Below are positions 16,124 through 23,625 of a stretch of DNA of 42,739 bases, piece after piece. The stretch comes from Prevotella sp. UBA6994 (GTDB taxonomy: Bacteria > Bacteroidota > Bacteroidia > Bacteroidales > Bacteroidaceae): the NCBI GenBank assembly GCA_002449845.1, contig DJXW01000020.1, positions 49,204 to 91,942 on the forward strand. Reading direction: 5' to 3'. The position numbers and the translations under genes are program-made. The notes beneath the pieces are model-generated. The model made no database searches. It saw only the letters and a list, made by a program, of their open reading frames with translations, and was not told where the DNA came from. The stretch's first letter is position 1. Each line of letters begins with the position of its first letter.

Positions 16124-17515
16124 ATGAAAAGACATCATATCATTCTTACCATACTTTTTGCCATGTGCCTGAACGTTTCGGCACAAAACATTCACACGGG
16201 GTATTTCATTGACGAGTTTCTCTATCGCCATGAGATGAACCCTGCATTCGGCAACGAGAAATCTTATATCTCCATTCCTGCACTGGGTAATGTCAACGTG
16301 AAGACGATGGGAAACTTTGGGTATCAGGACATCGTGCGCGACAATCCGCTCTATCCCAAACAGAGCAACAAGGAACTGACTACTTTCATGAATCCTTATA
16401 TCTCAAATCAGTTGGAAGGGTTTAGCACGGGTAACAACAAGGTGAATGCGCAAGCCAATGTCTCTATCCTTTCAGCGGGATTTCAGAAATTCGGCGGTTA
16501 CAATACCATCGAACTCAACGTGCGTGGAATGGCTTATGGCAAGATTCCATACGAACTTTTTGAAATGGCTACCAATACCAGCAACAAGAATTATGATATT
16601 GGAGACATTGCATTCATGGCTCAGAGTTTTACCGAACTGGCATTTGGTCATTCTCGCCAAATCAACGAGCGTTTGAGATTGGGCGCCAAGGCTAAGGTGT
16701 TATTAGGTATAGGTCAGGCTTCGGTGGAGATGAACAACGTGAAAGTCGACTTGCAGAATACGGACAAATGGACTATTCATGCTGAATCTGAGGCTCACGT
16801 GTCTATGAAAGGGTTTCAATACAAAACGGAGGAAAGAGAGTATGACTCTCGGCCTGGCTCTTACCGACGTATCAATAATGTCAAATTCGACGGAGTAGGC
16901 ATCAATGGATTTGGATTGGGCATTGACTTGGGCGGTATTTACAAGATTTCAGACGATTGGCAGGTAAGTGCGTCTTTGCTGGACCTTGGCTTTATCAGTT
17001 GGAAAAACGATATGTACGCTACCAACTTAGAAAAGGAGTTCGTGTTTGATGGTTTCCACGATGTTGATTTCATCAAGGGAAAGCCTAATCATGCCACTCA
17101 CCAGGCTGACAAATATGCTGACCAAATCAGCGACTTCTATAATCTCAAGGACATGGGCGACAAAGGTAGCAGGTTGACTACCATCGGGGCAACCGTCAAC
17201 TTGGCTTGCCAATATTCTTTGCCTTCCTATCGCCCATTGAAATTCGGTGCGTTGAGTTCCACACGTCTGCAAGGCAAGCACACTTGGACGGAAATGCGAC
17301 TGAGTGCCAACATCGAACCGTTGCAATGGCTCAATGGTGGTGTGAGCATTGCCGCCAATAGCTATACTACAAGTTTGGGATGGATTGTAAACATCCACCC
17401 CAACCATTTTAATTTCTTTATTGGAATGGATCACCTCTTAGGCAAAATGAGCGAAGAGATGATTCCATTGAGTTCCAACGCCAGCTTGTCGATGGGCGTT
17501 AACATTACTTGGTAA
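16124..17515 (+). CDS. DUF5723 family outer-membrane protein
   Basis: This 463-aa exported protein has signal MKRHHIILTILFAMCLNVSA|Q. The remainder shows alternating hydrophobic residues and glycine/aromatic strand ends typical of an outer-membrane barrel, and the C-terminus is SMGVNITW. It resembles the DUF5723 family: the MNPAFG motif near the N-terminus, GLGIDLGGIYKISDDWQVSASLLDLGFI in mid-protein, and a final ...WLNGGVSIAANSYTTSLG... barrel hairpin. It follows the 620-aa lipoprotein by 15 bp. Its last 11 bases overlap the 3' end of metY on the opposite strand, so no terminator can fit between them. The family is established in Bacteroidota genomes but has no known function. Confidence 0.75.
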   Translation: MKRHHIILTILFAMCLNVSAQNIHTGYFIDEFLYRHEMNPAFGNEKSYISIPALGNVNVKTMGNFGYQDIVRDNPLYPKQSNKELTTFMNPYISNQLEGFSTGNNKVNAQANVSILSAGFQKFGGYNTIELNVRGMAYGKIPYELFEMATNTSNKNYDIGDIAFMAQSFTELAFGHSRQINERLRLGAKAKVLLGIGQASVEMNNVKVDLQNTDKWTIHAESEAHVSMKGFQYKTEEREYDSRPGSYRRINNVKFDGVGINGFGLGIDLGGIYKISDDWQVSASLLDLGFISWKNDMYATNLEKEFVFDGFHDVDFIKGKPNHATHQADKYADQISDFYNLKDMGDKGSRLTTIGATVNLACQYSLPSYRPLKFGALSSTRLQGKHTWTEMRLSANIEPLQWLNGGVSIAANSYTTSLGWIVNIHPNHFNFFIGMDHLLGKMSEEMIPLSSNASLSMGVNITW

Positions 17516-18794
17516 TCTTATCCAGTGCCTGACGGATGTCGTCCAGGATATCGTCAACATCCTCGATACCCACTGACAAGCGTATCAAGTCGGGAGCTAC
17601 TCCTGCCTCTTTCAGTTGCTCATCGCTCAATTGGCGATGGGTATGACTGGCAGGATGCAACACGCAGGTCTTGGCATCTGCCACATGAGTCACGATGCTA
17701 ATCAGCTCCAGCGAGTCCATAAACTGTATGGCGGTGTCGCGGTCTCCCTTCAAGCCAAATGCCATTACGCCACACGAGCCATTGGGAAGATACTTTTGTG
17801 AGAGTTCATAACAAGCATCATCCTTCAATCCGCTGTAGTGAACCCAAGCCACACGTGGGTCATCATGCAGGAATTCGGCTACCTTCTGTGCATTCTTGCA
17901 GTGTTGAGCCATTCTCAGATGCAAGGTCTCTAAACCCAGATTGAGCAAGAACGAGTTTTGGGGTGCAGGAATAGAACCTAAGTCGCGCATCAACTGTGCC
18001 ACTAATTTGGTGGTGTAACCCATCTTTCCGAATGCCTTGGTATAGGTCAATCCGTGATAACTCTCATCCGGTGTACACAGTCCGGGATATTTCTCCGCAT
18101 GAGCATCCCAGTCAAAGCTGCCACTATCTACCACTGCTCCGCCCACTTGCGTAGCGTGTCCGTCCATGTATTTTGTCGTGGAATGTGTCACGATGTCTGC
18201 TCCCCACTCAAAGGGTCGGCAATTGATGGGAGTGGCAAACGTATTGTCAACAATCAACGGCACTCCTTTACGATGTGCGATACGGGCAAACTTCTCGATA
18301 TCGAGCACGTGGCAACCAGGATTGGAGATCGTCTCGCCGAACAATGCCTTCGTATTCTCCTTGAACGCTGCCTCTATCTCCTCTTCCGTAGCTTCAGGAG
18401 AGACAAACGTACACTCAATGCCCAACTTCTTCATCGTCACTCCGAAGAGGTTGAATGTTCCTCCATATATCTCGCTCGAAGAAACGATATGGTCACCAGC
18501 CTCACATATATTAAATACAGCATAGAAGTTGGCAGCCTGTCCCGAAGAGGTGAGCACAGCCCCCACTCCACCTTCCAACGCGGCAATCTTCTTTGCCACC
18601 GCGTCATTGGTAGGATTTTGCAAACGAGTATAGAAATAGCCCTCTTTCTTCAAGTCGAAGAGCATTGCCATCTCCTCTGAGTTATCATATTTAAATGTAG
18701 TGCTTTGGATGATGGGAAGCTGGCGCGATTCACCGTTCTTAGGTTCCCATCCACCATGAATACAAATGGTAGAATTTTTGAGATTCTTTTTCAT
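17505..18794 (-). CDS. metY: O-acetylhomoserine sulfhydrylase / cysteine synthase family enzyme
   Basis: This PLP enzyme replaces the acetyl group of O-acetylhomoserine with sulfide to give homocysteine, a direct-sulfhydrylation route to methionine, in the cytoplasm. It has 429 aa, the usual length for MetY. The PLP-binding Lys208 is in HSTTKYMDGHA. Asp183 (IVDNTFATP) pairs with the pyridine nitrogen, and SSGQAANF (84-91) binds phosphate. The C-terminus has the expected THRQLSDEQLKEAG and RLSVGIED motifs. It has its own TACTTTTG promoter box at 18822-18829. Its last 11 bp overlap the DUF5723 gene tail to tail. Cystathionine-synthase activity is less likely, given the long family-specific insertions. 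Confidence 0.92.
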   Translation of the reverse strand: MKKNLKNSTICIHGGWEPKNGESRQLPIIQSTTFKYDNSEEMAMLFDLKKEGYFYTRLQNPTNDAVAKKIAALEGGVGAVLTSSGQAANFYAVFNICEAGDHIVSSSEIYGGTFNLFGVTMKKLGIECTFVSPEATEEEIEAAFKENTKALFGETISNPGCHVLDIEKFARIAHRKGVPLIVDNTFATPINCRPFEWGADIVTHSTTKYMDGHATQVGGAVVDSGSFDWDAHAEKYPGLCTPDESYHGLTYTKAFGKMGYTTKLVAQLMRDLGSIPAPQNSFLLNLGLETLHLRMAQHCKNAQKVAEFLHDDPRVAWVHYSGLKDDACYELSQKYLPNGSCGVMAFGLKGDRDTAIQFMDSLELISIVTHVADAKTCVLHPASHTHRQLSDEQLKEAGVAPDLIRLSVGIEDVDDILDDIRQALDKITK

Positions 18795-18821
18795 CTTGTT
18801 AATTTTTGAATGATTTTGGTT

Positions 18822-18829
18822 GCAAAAGT
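18822..18829 (-). promoter_or_regulatory. -7 box TACTTTTG for metY
   Basis: TACTTTTG on the minus strand lies 27 bp upstream of the metY ATG (18794). No clear -33 is seen, and no SAM riboswitch-like structure fits in this short leader. Confidence 0.55.
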
Positions 18830-18989
18830 AATAAAAAAAGTGGAAGATAGAGACATCATCCCCCCATTTTTCTCATTCAAACCTCATTTGTATCAGTAGA
18901 AGTCGAAATAGGCTGTATGATTCACGCAAGACTTATTATTGTATACAAACTTTTTTGTAAGAAATGAATGAATTCTCATATAATCTTTA

Positions 18990-18997
18990 TATATTTG
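18990..18997 (+). promoter_or_regulatory. -7 box TATATTTG for the DUF4160/DUF2442 pair
   Basis: TATATTTG lies 28 bp upstream of the ATG at 19026. The surrounding 18950-19025 is very AT-rich. Confidence 0.5.
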
Positions 18998-19025
18998 CAA
19001 ACGATAAACTTCAATAAAAATTATT

Positions 19026-19283
19026 ATGCCTGAGATTTGCCATTTTTATGGAATCGTCATCACGATGTACCTACCTGATCATAATCCACCGCATTTTCAT
19101 GTGCGGTACAATGAATATCGAGCCACTATCGATATTCTGACAGGTAAAGTGACGGGACAGATGCCGCGTCGTGCTCTGCATCTCGTTTTTGAATGGCTCG
19201 ACCTACATAAGGACGAACTGATGGAGAACTGGAAGCGCATGGAGAATGGCATGACTCTGGTAAAGATTAACCCACTGGATTAG
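19026..19283 (+). CDS. DUF4160 domain protein
   Basis: This 85-aa soluble protein matches DUF4160 over its full length, with the diagnostic N-terminal pattern ITMYLPDHNPPHFHVRYNEY. The DHNPPHFH histidines look like a metal or active site. The C-terminal half is one long amphipathic helix (ALHLVFEWLDLHKDELMENW). It is followed 3 bp later by a DUF2442 gene. This two-gene order is very common in bacteria and has been suggested to be toxin-antitoxin-like, but to my knowledge is unproven. The pair is flanked by a decayed gene and repeats, consistent with mobility. Confidence 0.85.
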   Translation: MPEICHFYGIVITMYLPDHNPPHFHVRYNEYRATIDILTGKVTGQMPRRALHLVFEWLDLHKDELMENWKRMENGMTLVKINPLD

Positions 19284-19286
19284 CTT

Positions 19287-19547
19287 ATGGAAATAAGGAA
19301 CGAACTGAAATGGGTCACAGCAGCCCGTCCGCTTGACGACTATCGGCTACACCTGACTTTTAATGACGGAAACCAGCGCATTTTCGACTGTCTGCCACTT
19401 ATCGAAAAGTATAAACTCTTTGCTCCATTGCGTGACAAAGAGGTATTTAATCGTATTGAGTTGGATGGTTGGACCGTCTGTTGGCTTGATGGAAGCATTG
19501 ACATTGCCCCTGAACATCTTTACGAAATGGGTGAAGCGGCAGCATAA
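19287..19547 (+). CDS. DUF2442 domain protein
   Basis: This 86-aa protein of the DUF2442 family has the N-terminal strand pattern RPLDDYRLHLTFNDGNQRIF and the central LFAPLRDKEVFNRIELDG. The diagnostic end is CWLDGSIDIAPEHLYE. It is the second gene of a tight pair with DUF4160 (3-bp gap), certainly co-transcribed. By its small size, regular beta/alpha make-up and constant pairing it could be the partner or neutraliser of the DUF4160 protein. That assignment is inference. No DNA-binding helix-turn-helix is visible; some DUF2442 proteins elsewhere carry one. Confidence 0.85.
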   Translation: MEIRNELKWVTAARPLDDYRLHLTFNDGNQRIFDCLPLIEKYKLFAPLRDKEVFNRIELDGWTVCWLDGSIDIAPEHLYEMGEAAA

Positions 19548-19554
19548 TCGATTC

Positions 19555-19940
19555 GTAATTCGATATGTCTAATTTAAACTGGAAACCAAAAACTAATATA
19601 TCCACAGACGTTGCACGCTTATAGACGTATATCTTTCCTGCGTTAGTCTCGATATTCATCAGCGACTTGTCGGCATTGAACTTCATGTGGGCGTTCTTGC
19701 TTCAGTAGCAGTTTCCCCAAAAGACTTCTAATCCTGTTTGTCTGCTAACTTCTCTATCATAAGCCATAGAACCATTGCCCACATTGTTGTCGAATTGGTC
19801 AGATTCGAAGATTATCTACATAGGAAAAGTCGCGAATTCCTATTCCGGCATAGTCCATCTATCCTGTTTATTTACATGCCGTTCTTCCATCAATTTTGAA
19901 TACTAGAACCTTACCATTTTCTTTCAAAACCATCCATCTA
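19555..19940 (-). pseudogene. Decayed coding remnant, unidentified
   Basis: Minus-strand translation shows protein-like fragments broken by stops and a frameshift. From high to low coordinate these are MVLKENGKVLVFKIDGRTACK, stop, TG, stop, MDYAGIGIRDFSYVDNLR; then a frame change near 19805; SDQFDNNVGNGSMAYDREVS and TGLEVFWGNCY; an in-frame TGA (19702-19704); then KNAHMKFNADKSLMN and YVYKRATSVDILVFGFQFKL. The last segment alternates hydrophobic residues like a closing beta-strand, so a barrel or beta-sandwich C-terminus is possible. I cannot name the family. The remnant lies next to the DUF4160/DUF2442 pair. Confidence 0.5.
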
Positions 19941-20003
19941 TTTCAATTAATCAATTATTCATTTCTAATCTATCACGGTTTTTTCTTATAATCGAAAACA
20001 TTC

Positions 20004-20089
20004 TTTAATCCGTGTCGAAGATCAAGTAAACTATGACGTAGATTAATAAAACTGTGACGTAGTTTTATTAATCTGCGACACAGATTAAA
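20004..20089. repeat. Nested palindrome with TGACGTAG repeats
   Basis: The inner arms GATTAATAAAACT (20041-20053) and AGTTTTATTAATC (20061-20073) are perfect, and with wobble the stem extends to 20037-20077. The outer arms TTTAATCCGTGTCG (20004-20017) and CGACACAGATTAAA (20076-20089) match at 13 of 14. CTRTGACGTAG occurs twice (20031-20041, 20052-20062). The non-coding stretch 19941-20331 otherwise holds the pyrimidine tract at 20161-20269 and no gene. Confidence 0.65.
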
Positions 20090-20160
20090 CTTTTTGAATC
20101 ATAACCATTTATTTTATTTTCAAAAAGCAATTAGAATATAATCCCTAAACACTAACAACT

Positions 20161-20269
20161 CTCTCCTCTCTCAATTATTAAGTCATATCTCTCACCCCTC
20201 CCCCTCTTTCTCTTATTTCTAATCTCTTGCTTCTTACTTCTTACATTCTTGCTTCTCTACCTCACACCC
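20161..20269 (+). repeat. Polypyrimidine low-complexity tract
   Basis: About 110 bases are almost entirely C and T on the plus strand, with loose repeats of CTTCTTAC and TCTTGCTTC. There is no coding potential. It ends 60 bp before the promoter of the following gene. Confidence 0.6.
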
Positions 20270-20331
20270 ATAAAATATGGTGTTTGCAAAAGATAATTGG
20301 GTTATCTGGCGGATTTGTCTGAGAAAAATCG

Positions 20332-20339
20332 TAAATTTG
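20332..20339 (+). promoter_or_regulatory. -7 box TAAATTTG for the 20360 gene
   Basis: TAAATTTG lies 20 bp before the ATG at 20360. It rules out the longer TTG-initiated frame at 20297. Confidence 0.6.
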
Positions 20340-20359
20340 CACCACAAACAACTAATGAC

Positions 20360-23300
20360 ATGGAGAATAACATACCACAACAATGGACAAACTTCCTGTT
20401 GAAGGACGTGACATTTGTCAATCTGATGATGCGCCGAATCTATAACGTGCTTATCGTGGCAAACCCCTACGACGCATTCATGTTGGAAGACGACGGACGC
20501 GTGGAGGAGAAAATCTACAACGAATACATGGAGTTGGGGCTACGCTACCCTCCCACTTTCACGCAGGTAAGTACAACGGAAGAGGCAGAAAGCGTACTCG
20601 AAACCACCAACATCGACTTGGTCATCTGTATGCCGGGTAATGCCGACAACGATGCTTTCACCGTGGCTCGTGCCATCAAAGACAAGTTTCCCGACATTCA
20701 CTGCGTAGTGCTCACGCCGTTCTCTCACGGTATCACCAAACGCATGGAAAATGAAGACTTGTCTATATTTGATTACGTCTTCTGTTGGTTGGGCAACACC
20801 AACCTCATTCTCTCTATCATTAAGTTGATTGAAGACCGCATGAACTTAGAGCACGACATTGAGGAGGCTGGCGTGCAGATGATTTTGTTGGTGGAAGACT
20901 CCATTCGCTTCTATTCTTCCATCCTGCCAAACCTCTATAGTTTCCTCCTGGTTCAGAGTCAACGTTTCTCCACGGAGGCACTCAACCGCCACTCTGCCAC
21001 ACTCCGTATGCGTGGAAGACCCAAGGTGGTGCTTGCCCGTAGCTACGAAGAAGCATGGGCATTGTACAGCAAATATTCCAACAACACGTTAGGCGTTATC
21101 TGCGACGCTCGATTCCCCATACAGGCATCAGCCACACCATCGCGCTCAGGACAAGGACTGTCGGGAATAGAGAAAGACCCCGAGGCTGGCATGAAACTTC
21201 TGAGAGCCATTCGTGCCAACGACGAGTACGTGCCTCTTATCATGGAGAGTGCAGAGGCTGAAAATCGGGTGGAGGCAGAAGCAGAGGGATTCCGCTTCGT
21301 GGATAAGAACTCGAAGAAGATGAACATTGACCTGCGCCGCTTGTTGGAAGAACACATGGGATTTGGCGACTTTATCTTCCGCGACCCAAAGACACGAGAG
21401 GAAGTGGCTCGCGTGAGAAACCTCAAGGAGTTGCAAGACAACATCTTCAAAATACCCAACGACTCCATGCTCTACCATATCTCCCGCAACCACATGAGTC
21501 GTTGGCTTACCGCACGAGCCTTGTTTCCCATCTCTCGATTCCTAAAGGATATTACGTGGCACAGATTGCAAGACGTTGACGCTCATAGGAAGATTATCTA
21601 TGATGCTATCGTACAATACCGACACATGAAGAATATCGGCGTGGTGGCAGTGTTCGATCGTGGCAAGTTCGACCGTTTCTCCCACTTCGCTCGCATAGGA
21701 GAGGGTTCATTAGGAGGCAAGGGCAGAGGACTGGCATTTCTCGACAACGTGGTGAAACGTCATCCTCAGTTCAACCAATTCCCAAACATGACGGTGCAGA
21801 TACCCAAGACGGTGGTATTGTGTACCGACTTGTTCGACCAGTTCATGGAGCAAAACAACCTCTACCAGATAGCGTTGAGCGACGCAAGCGACGAGGAGAT
21901 ACTCAGTCATTTCCTCAGGGCACAGCTCCCCGATGTGTTGATAGCCGACTTCTTTACGTTCTTTGAAGCCACACGCTCGCCTATCGCCATCCGCTCGTCA
22001 TCGTTGTTGGAAGATGCACATTACCAACCGTTTGCCGGCATTTACTCTACATATATGATACCCTACGTGGAAGACAAATATGCCATGCTGCAAATGTTGG
22101 CTTGTGCCATCAAAGGCGTGTACGCATCGGTTTATTACAAAGATTCCAAGACGTATATGGCTGCCACGTCTAACGTGATTGACCAAGAGAAGATGGCTGT
22201 CATCTTGCAAGAGGTGGTGGGCAAGACCTACGGTGACCGCTACTATCCCAACTTCAGTGGTGTGTTGCGCTCGTTGAACTATTATCCCATCGGTGACGAA
22301 ACGGCAGAAGACGGTATCGCATCGTTGGCATTGGGACTGGGTAAGTATATCGTAGATGGTGGACAGACCTTGCGCGTTTCTCCCTATCATCCCACACAGG
22401 TATTGCAAACCAGTGAAATGGACATTGCGCTGAAAGAGACTCAGACAAAATTCTACGCTCTCGACCTTACTCACGTGAGTAACGACTTCAAGGTTGACGA
22501 CGGGTTTAACATCCTGAAGCTGAAGGTAAAGGAAGCCGATAAGGATAAGTCACTCAATTACATTGCCTCAACGTTCGACCCCTACGACCAAGTGATTCGT
22601 GACGGGATCTATGAAGGCGGCAGGAAGGTCATCACGTTCAGCGGCGTGCTCCAGCAAGCCGTATTGCCATTGCCAGAGGTGTTGCAAATGGCTATGAAAT
22701 ATGGAACGGAAGCCATGCGCCGACCCGTAGAGATAGAGTTTGCATGTAACGTCAATGATGACAAGACGGGCAATTTCTACTTGTTGCAAATCCGTCCTAT
22801 CGTTGATTCCAAGCAGATGTTGGAAGAAGACCTCACCACCATTCCAGACGACCAATGTCTGATGCGCTCAAACATGTCGCTCGGTCATGGAATCAGCGAA
22901 GACGTGGTTGACGTGGTTTATGTAAAGACTGACGACAATTTCTCTGCCATGAACAATCCAGCCATTGCCGACGATATTGAACGCATCAATCGCAAGTTTC
23001 TTGCAGAAGGAAAGAACTACATCTTGGCAGGACCAGGCAGATGGGGTTCAAGCGACTATTGGTTGGGCATTCCTGTGAAATGGCCAAACATCAGCGGAGC
23101 AAGAGTGATCGTAGAGGTGGCATTGAAGAACTATCGTGTGGACCCCAGTCAAGGCACACACTTCTTCCAGAATCTCACATCATTTGGAGTAGGTTATTTC
23201 ACCATAGACTCCAATGCCAATCAAGGATTCTTCCGCCAGGATATTCTCGACCAGATGCCAACCATCGAAGAGACGAAATACGTCAGACACGTACGGTTTG

Positions 23301-23365
23301 AACGTCCCTTGAAAATCATGATGGATGGAAAGAAGCAGTTGGGAGTGGTATTATACGAACCATGA
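20360..23365 (+). CDS. Double receiver-like / PEP-synthase-type ATP-grasp fusion protein
   Basis: This 1001-aa protein has three parts. Residues about 26-150 are a receiver-like fold in which the phospho-acceptor Asp is missing (LVICMPGN). Residues about 172-340 are a second receiver with the acidic pair Glu179-Asp180 (LLVEDS), acceptor-type Asp249 (GVICDARFP) and Lys316. Residues about 445-825 are an N-terminal PEP-synthase/PPDK ATP-binding domain with GGKGRG (Lys454), IAIRSSS (Arg545), FAGIYSTYM, FSGVLRS and the closing FYLLQIRP. The phosphohistidine swivel and PEP/pyruvate barrel of true PEP synthase are absent. A family-specific C-terminal region (about 840-1001; AGPGRWGSSDYWLG) replaces them. 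Its acceptor is therefore unknown. The gene stands alone and is followed by small RNA unit B. Confidence 0.85.
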   Translation: MENNIPQQWTNFLLKDVTFVNLMMRRIYNVLIVANPYDAFMLEDDGRVEEKIYNEYMELGLRYPPTFTQVSTTEEAESVLETTNIDLVICMPGNADNDAFTVARAIKDKFPDIHCVVLTPFSHGITKRMENEDLSIFDYVFCWLGNTNLILSIIKLIEDRMNLEHDIEEAGVQMILLVEDSIRFYSSILPNLYSFLLVQSQRFSTEALNRHSATLRMRGRPKVVLARSYEEAWALYSKYSNNTLGVICDARFPIQASATPSRSGQGLSGIEKDPEAGMKLLRAIRANDEYVPLIMESAEAENRVEAEAEGFRFVDKNSKKMNIDLRRLLEEHMGFGDFIFRDPKTREEVARVRNLKELQDNIFKIPNDSMLYHISRNHMSRWLTARALFPISRFLKDITWHRLQDVDAHRKIIYDAIVQYRHMKNIGVVAVFDRGKFDRFSHFARIGEGSLGGKGRGLAFLDNVVKRHPQFNQFPNMTVQIPKTVVLCTDLFDQFMEQNNLYQIALSDASDEEILSHFLRAQLPDVLIADFFTFFEATRSPIAIRSSSLLEDAHYQPFAGIYSTYMIPYVEDKYAMLQMLACAIKGVYASVYYKDSKTYMAATSNVIDQEKMAVILQEVVGKTYGDRYYPNFSGVLRSLNYYPIGDETAEDGIASLALGLGKYIVDGGQTLRVSPYHPTQVLQTSEMDIALKETQTKFYALDLTHVSNDFKVDDGFNILKLKVKEADKDKSLNYIASTFDPYDQVIRDGIYEGGRKVITFSGVLQQAVLPLPEVLQMAMKYGTEAMRRPVEIEFACNVNDDKTGNFYLLQIRPIVDSKQMLEEDLTTIPDDQCLMRSNMSLGHGISEDVVDVVYVKTDDNFSAMNNPAIADDIERINRKFLAEGKNYILAGPGRWGSSDYWLGIPVKWPNISGARVIVEVALKNYRVDPSQGTHFFQNLTSFGVGYFTIDSNANQGFFRQDILDQMPTIEETKYVRHVRFERPLKIMMDGKKQLGVVLYEP

Positions 23366-23442
23366 GATTGACATATATCAAGAAGTGATTCTTCACCCTT
23401 GTAGTTTTCTTAAAATCATACACATAACTCACAAGAAATCAC

Positions 23443-23450
23443 TATCTTTG
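23443..23450 (+). promoter_or_regulatory. -7 box TATCTTTG of small RNA unit B
   Basis: TATCTTTG is followed by CATCA and then the conserved core at 23456, the same spacing (5 versus 6 nt) as in unit A. No good -33 is visible. Confidence 0.6.
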
Positions 23451-23454
23451 CATC

Positions 23455-23520
23455 AGTTTTTCATGGTATTAGATTTAAGGTTAAACAAAAGGTTGGGCTC
23501 GGCGGAGCCCTATTTTTGTA
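23455..23520 (+). ncRNA. Small RNA unit B (own promoter, conserved core, terminator)
   Basis: This is a second copy of the unit at 7030-7090, here on the plus strand, 90 bp past the stop of the ATP-grasp fusion gene. The 29-nt core at 23456-23484 differs from unit A at one base (CATGGTATTAG versus CATAGTATTAG). It is followed by ACAAAAGGTT and a 6-bp GC hairpin (GGGCTC 23495-23500, GAGCCC 23505-23510, loop GGCG) with TATTTTTG. The stem sequence differs from that of unit A while the loop size and position are kept. Transcript length is about 60-65 nt. The core has no open reading frame of note. The same hairpin may also terminate read-through from the upstream gene. Confidence 0.7.
23495..23518 (+). 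terminator. Intrinsic terminator of small RNA unit B
   Basis: GGGCTC / GAGCCC hairpin with a 4-nt loop, followed by TATTTTTG. Confidence 0.75.
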
Positions 23521-23595
23521 TATATACCCCAACCGTCATATATACTTGCTACAAAAAATTATTCATTCTGTAAATGTAAATTCAGATTTATATTG

Positions 23596-23603
23596 TATTT
23601 TTG
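23596..23603 (+). promoter_or_regulatory. -7 box TATTTTTG for the acyltransferase gene
   Basis: TATTTTTG lies 22 bp upstream of the ATG at 23626. Confidence 0.5.
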
Positions 23604-23625
23604 TACGAAATAACTAAAAAACGAG

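Noticed and set aside
15425..16231. 268-codon minus-strand ORF across the lipoprotein/DUF5723 junction
   Set aside because: It is a shadow of two coding genes and contains no signal peptide, motif or promoter.
18054..18680. 208-codon plus-strand ORF within metY
   Set aside because: It lies entirely antisense to a gene with full family motifs, and has no recognisable features of its own.
18795..19025. SAM or other riboswitch before metY
   Set aside because: The metY leader is only about 20 nt after the promoter box, and no conserved fold fits.
19447..19686. 79-codon minus-strand ORF as a real gene
   Set aside because: It overlaps the well-supported DUF2442 gene. Its protein-like part continues upstream through an in-frame stop, so it is a fragment of a decayed gene.
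20297..20359. Longer start for the ATP-grasp fusion gene
   Set aside because: It uses TTG, and the promoter box at 20332-20339 lies inside the extra codons.
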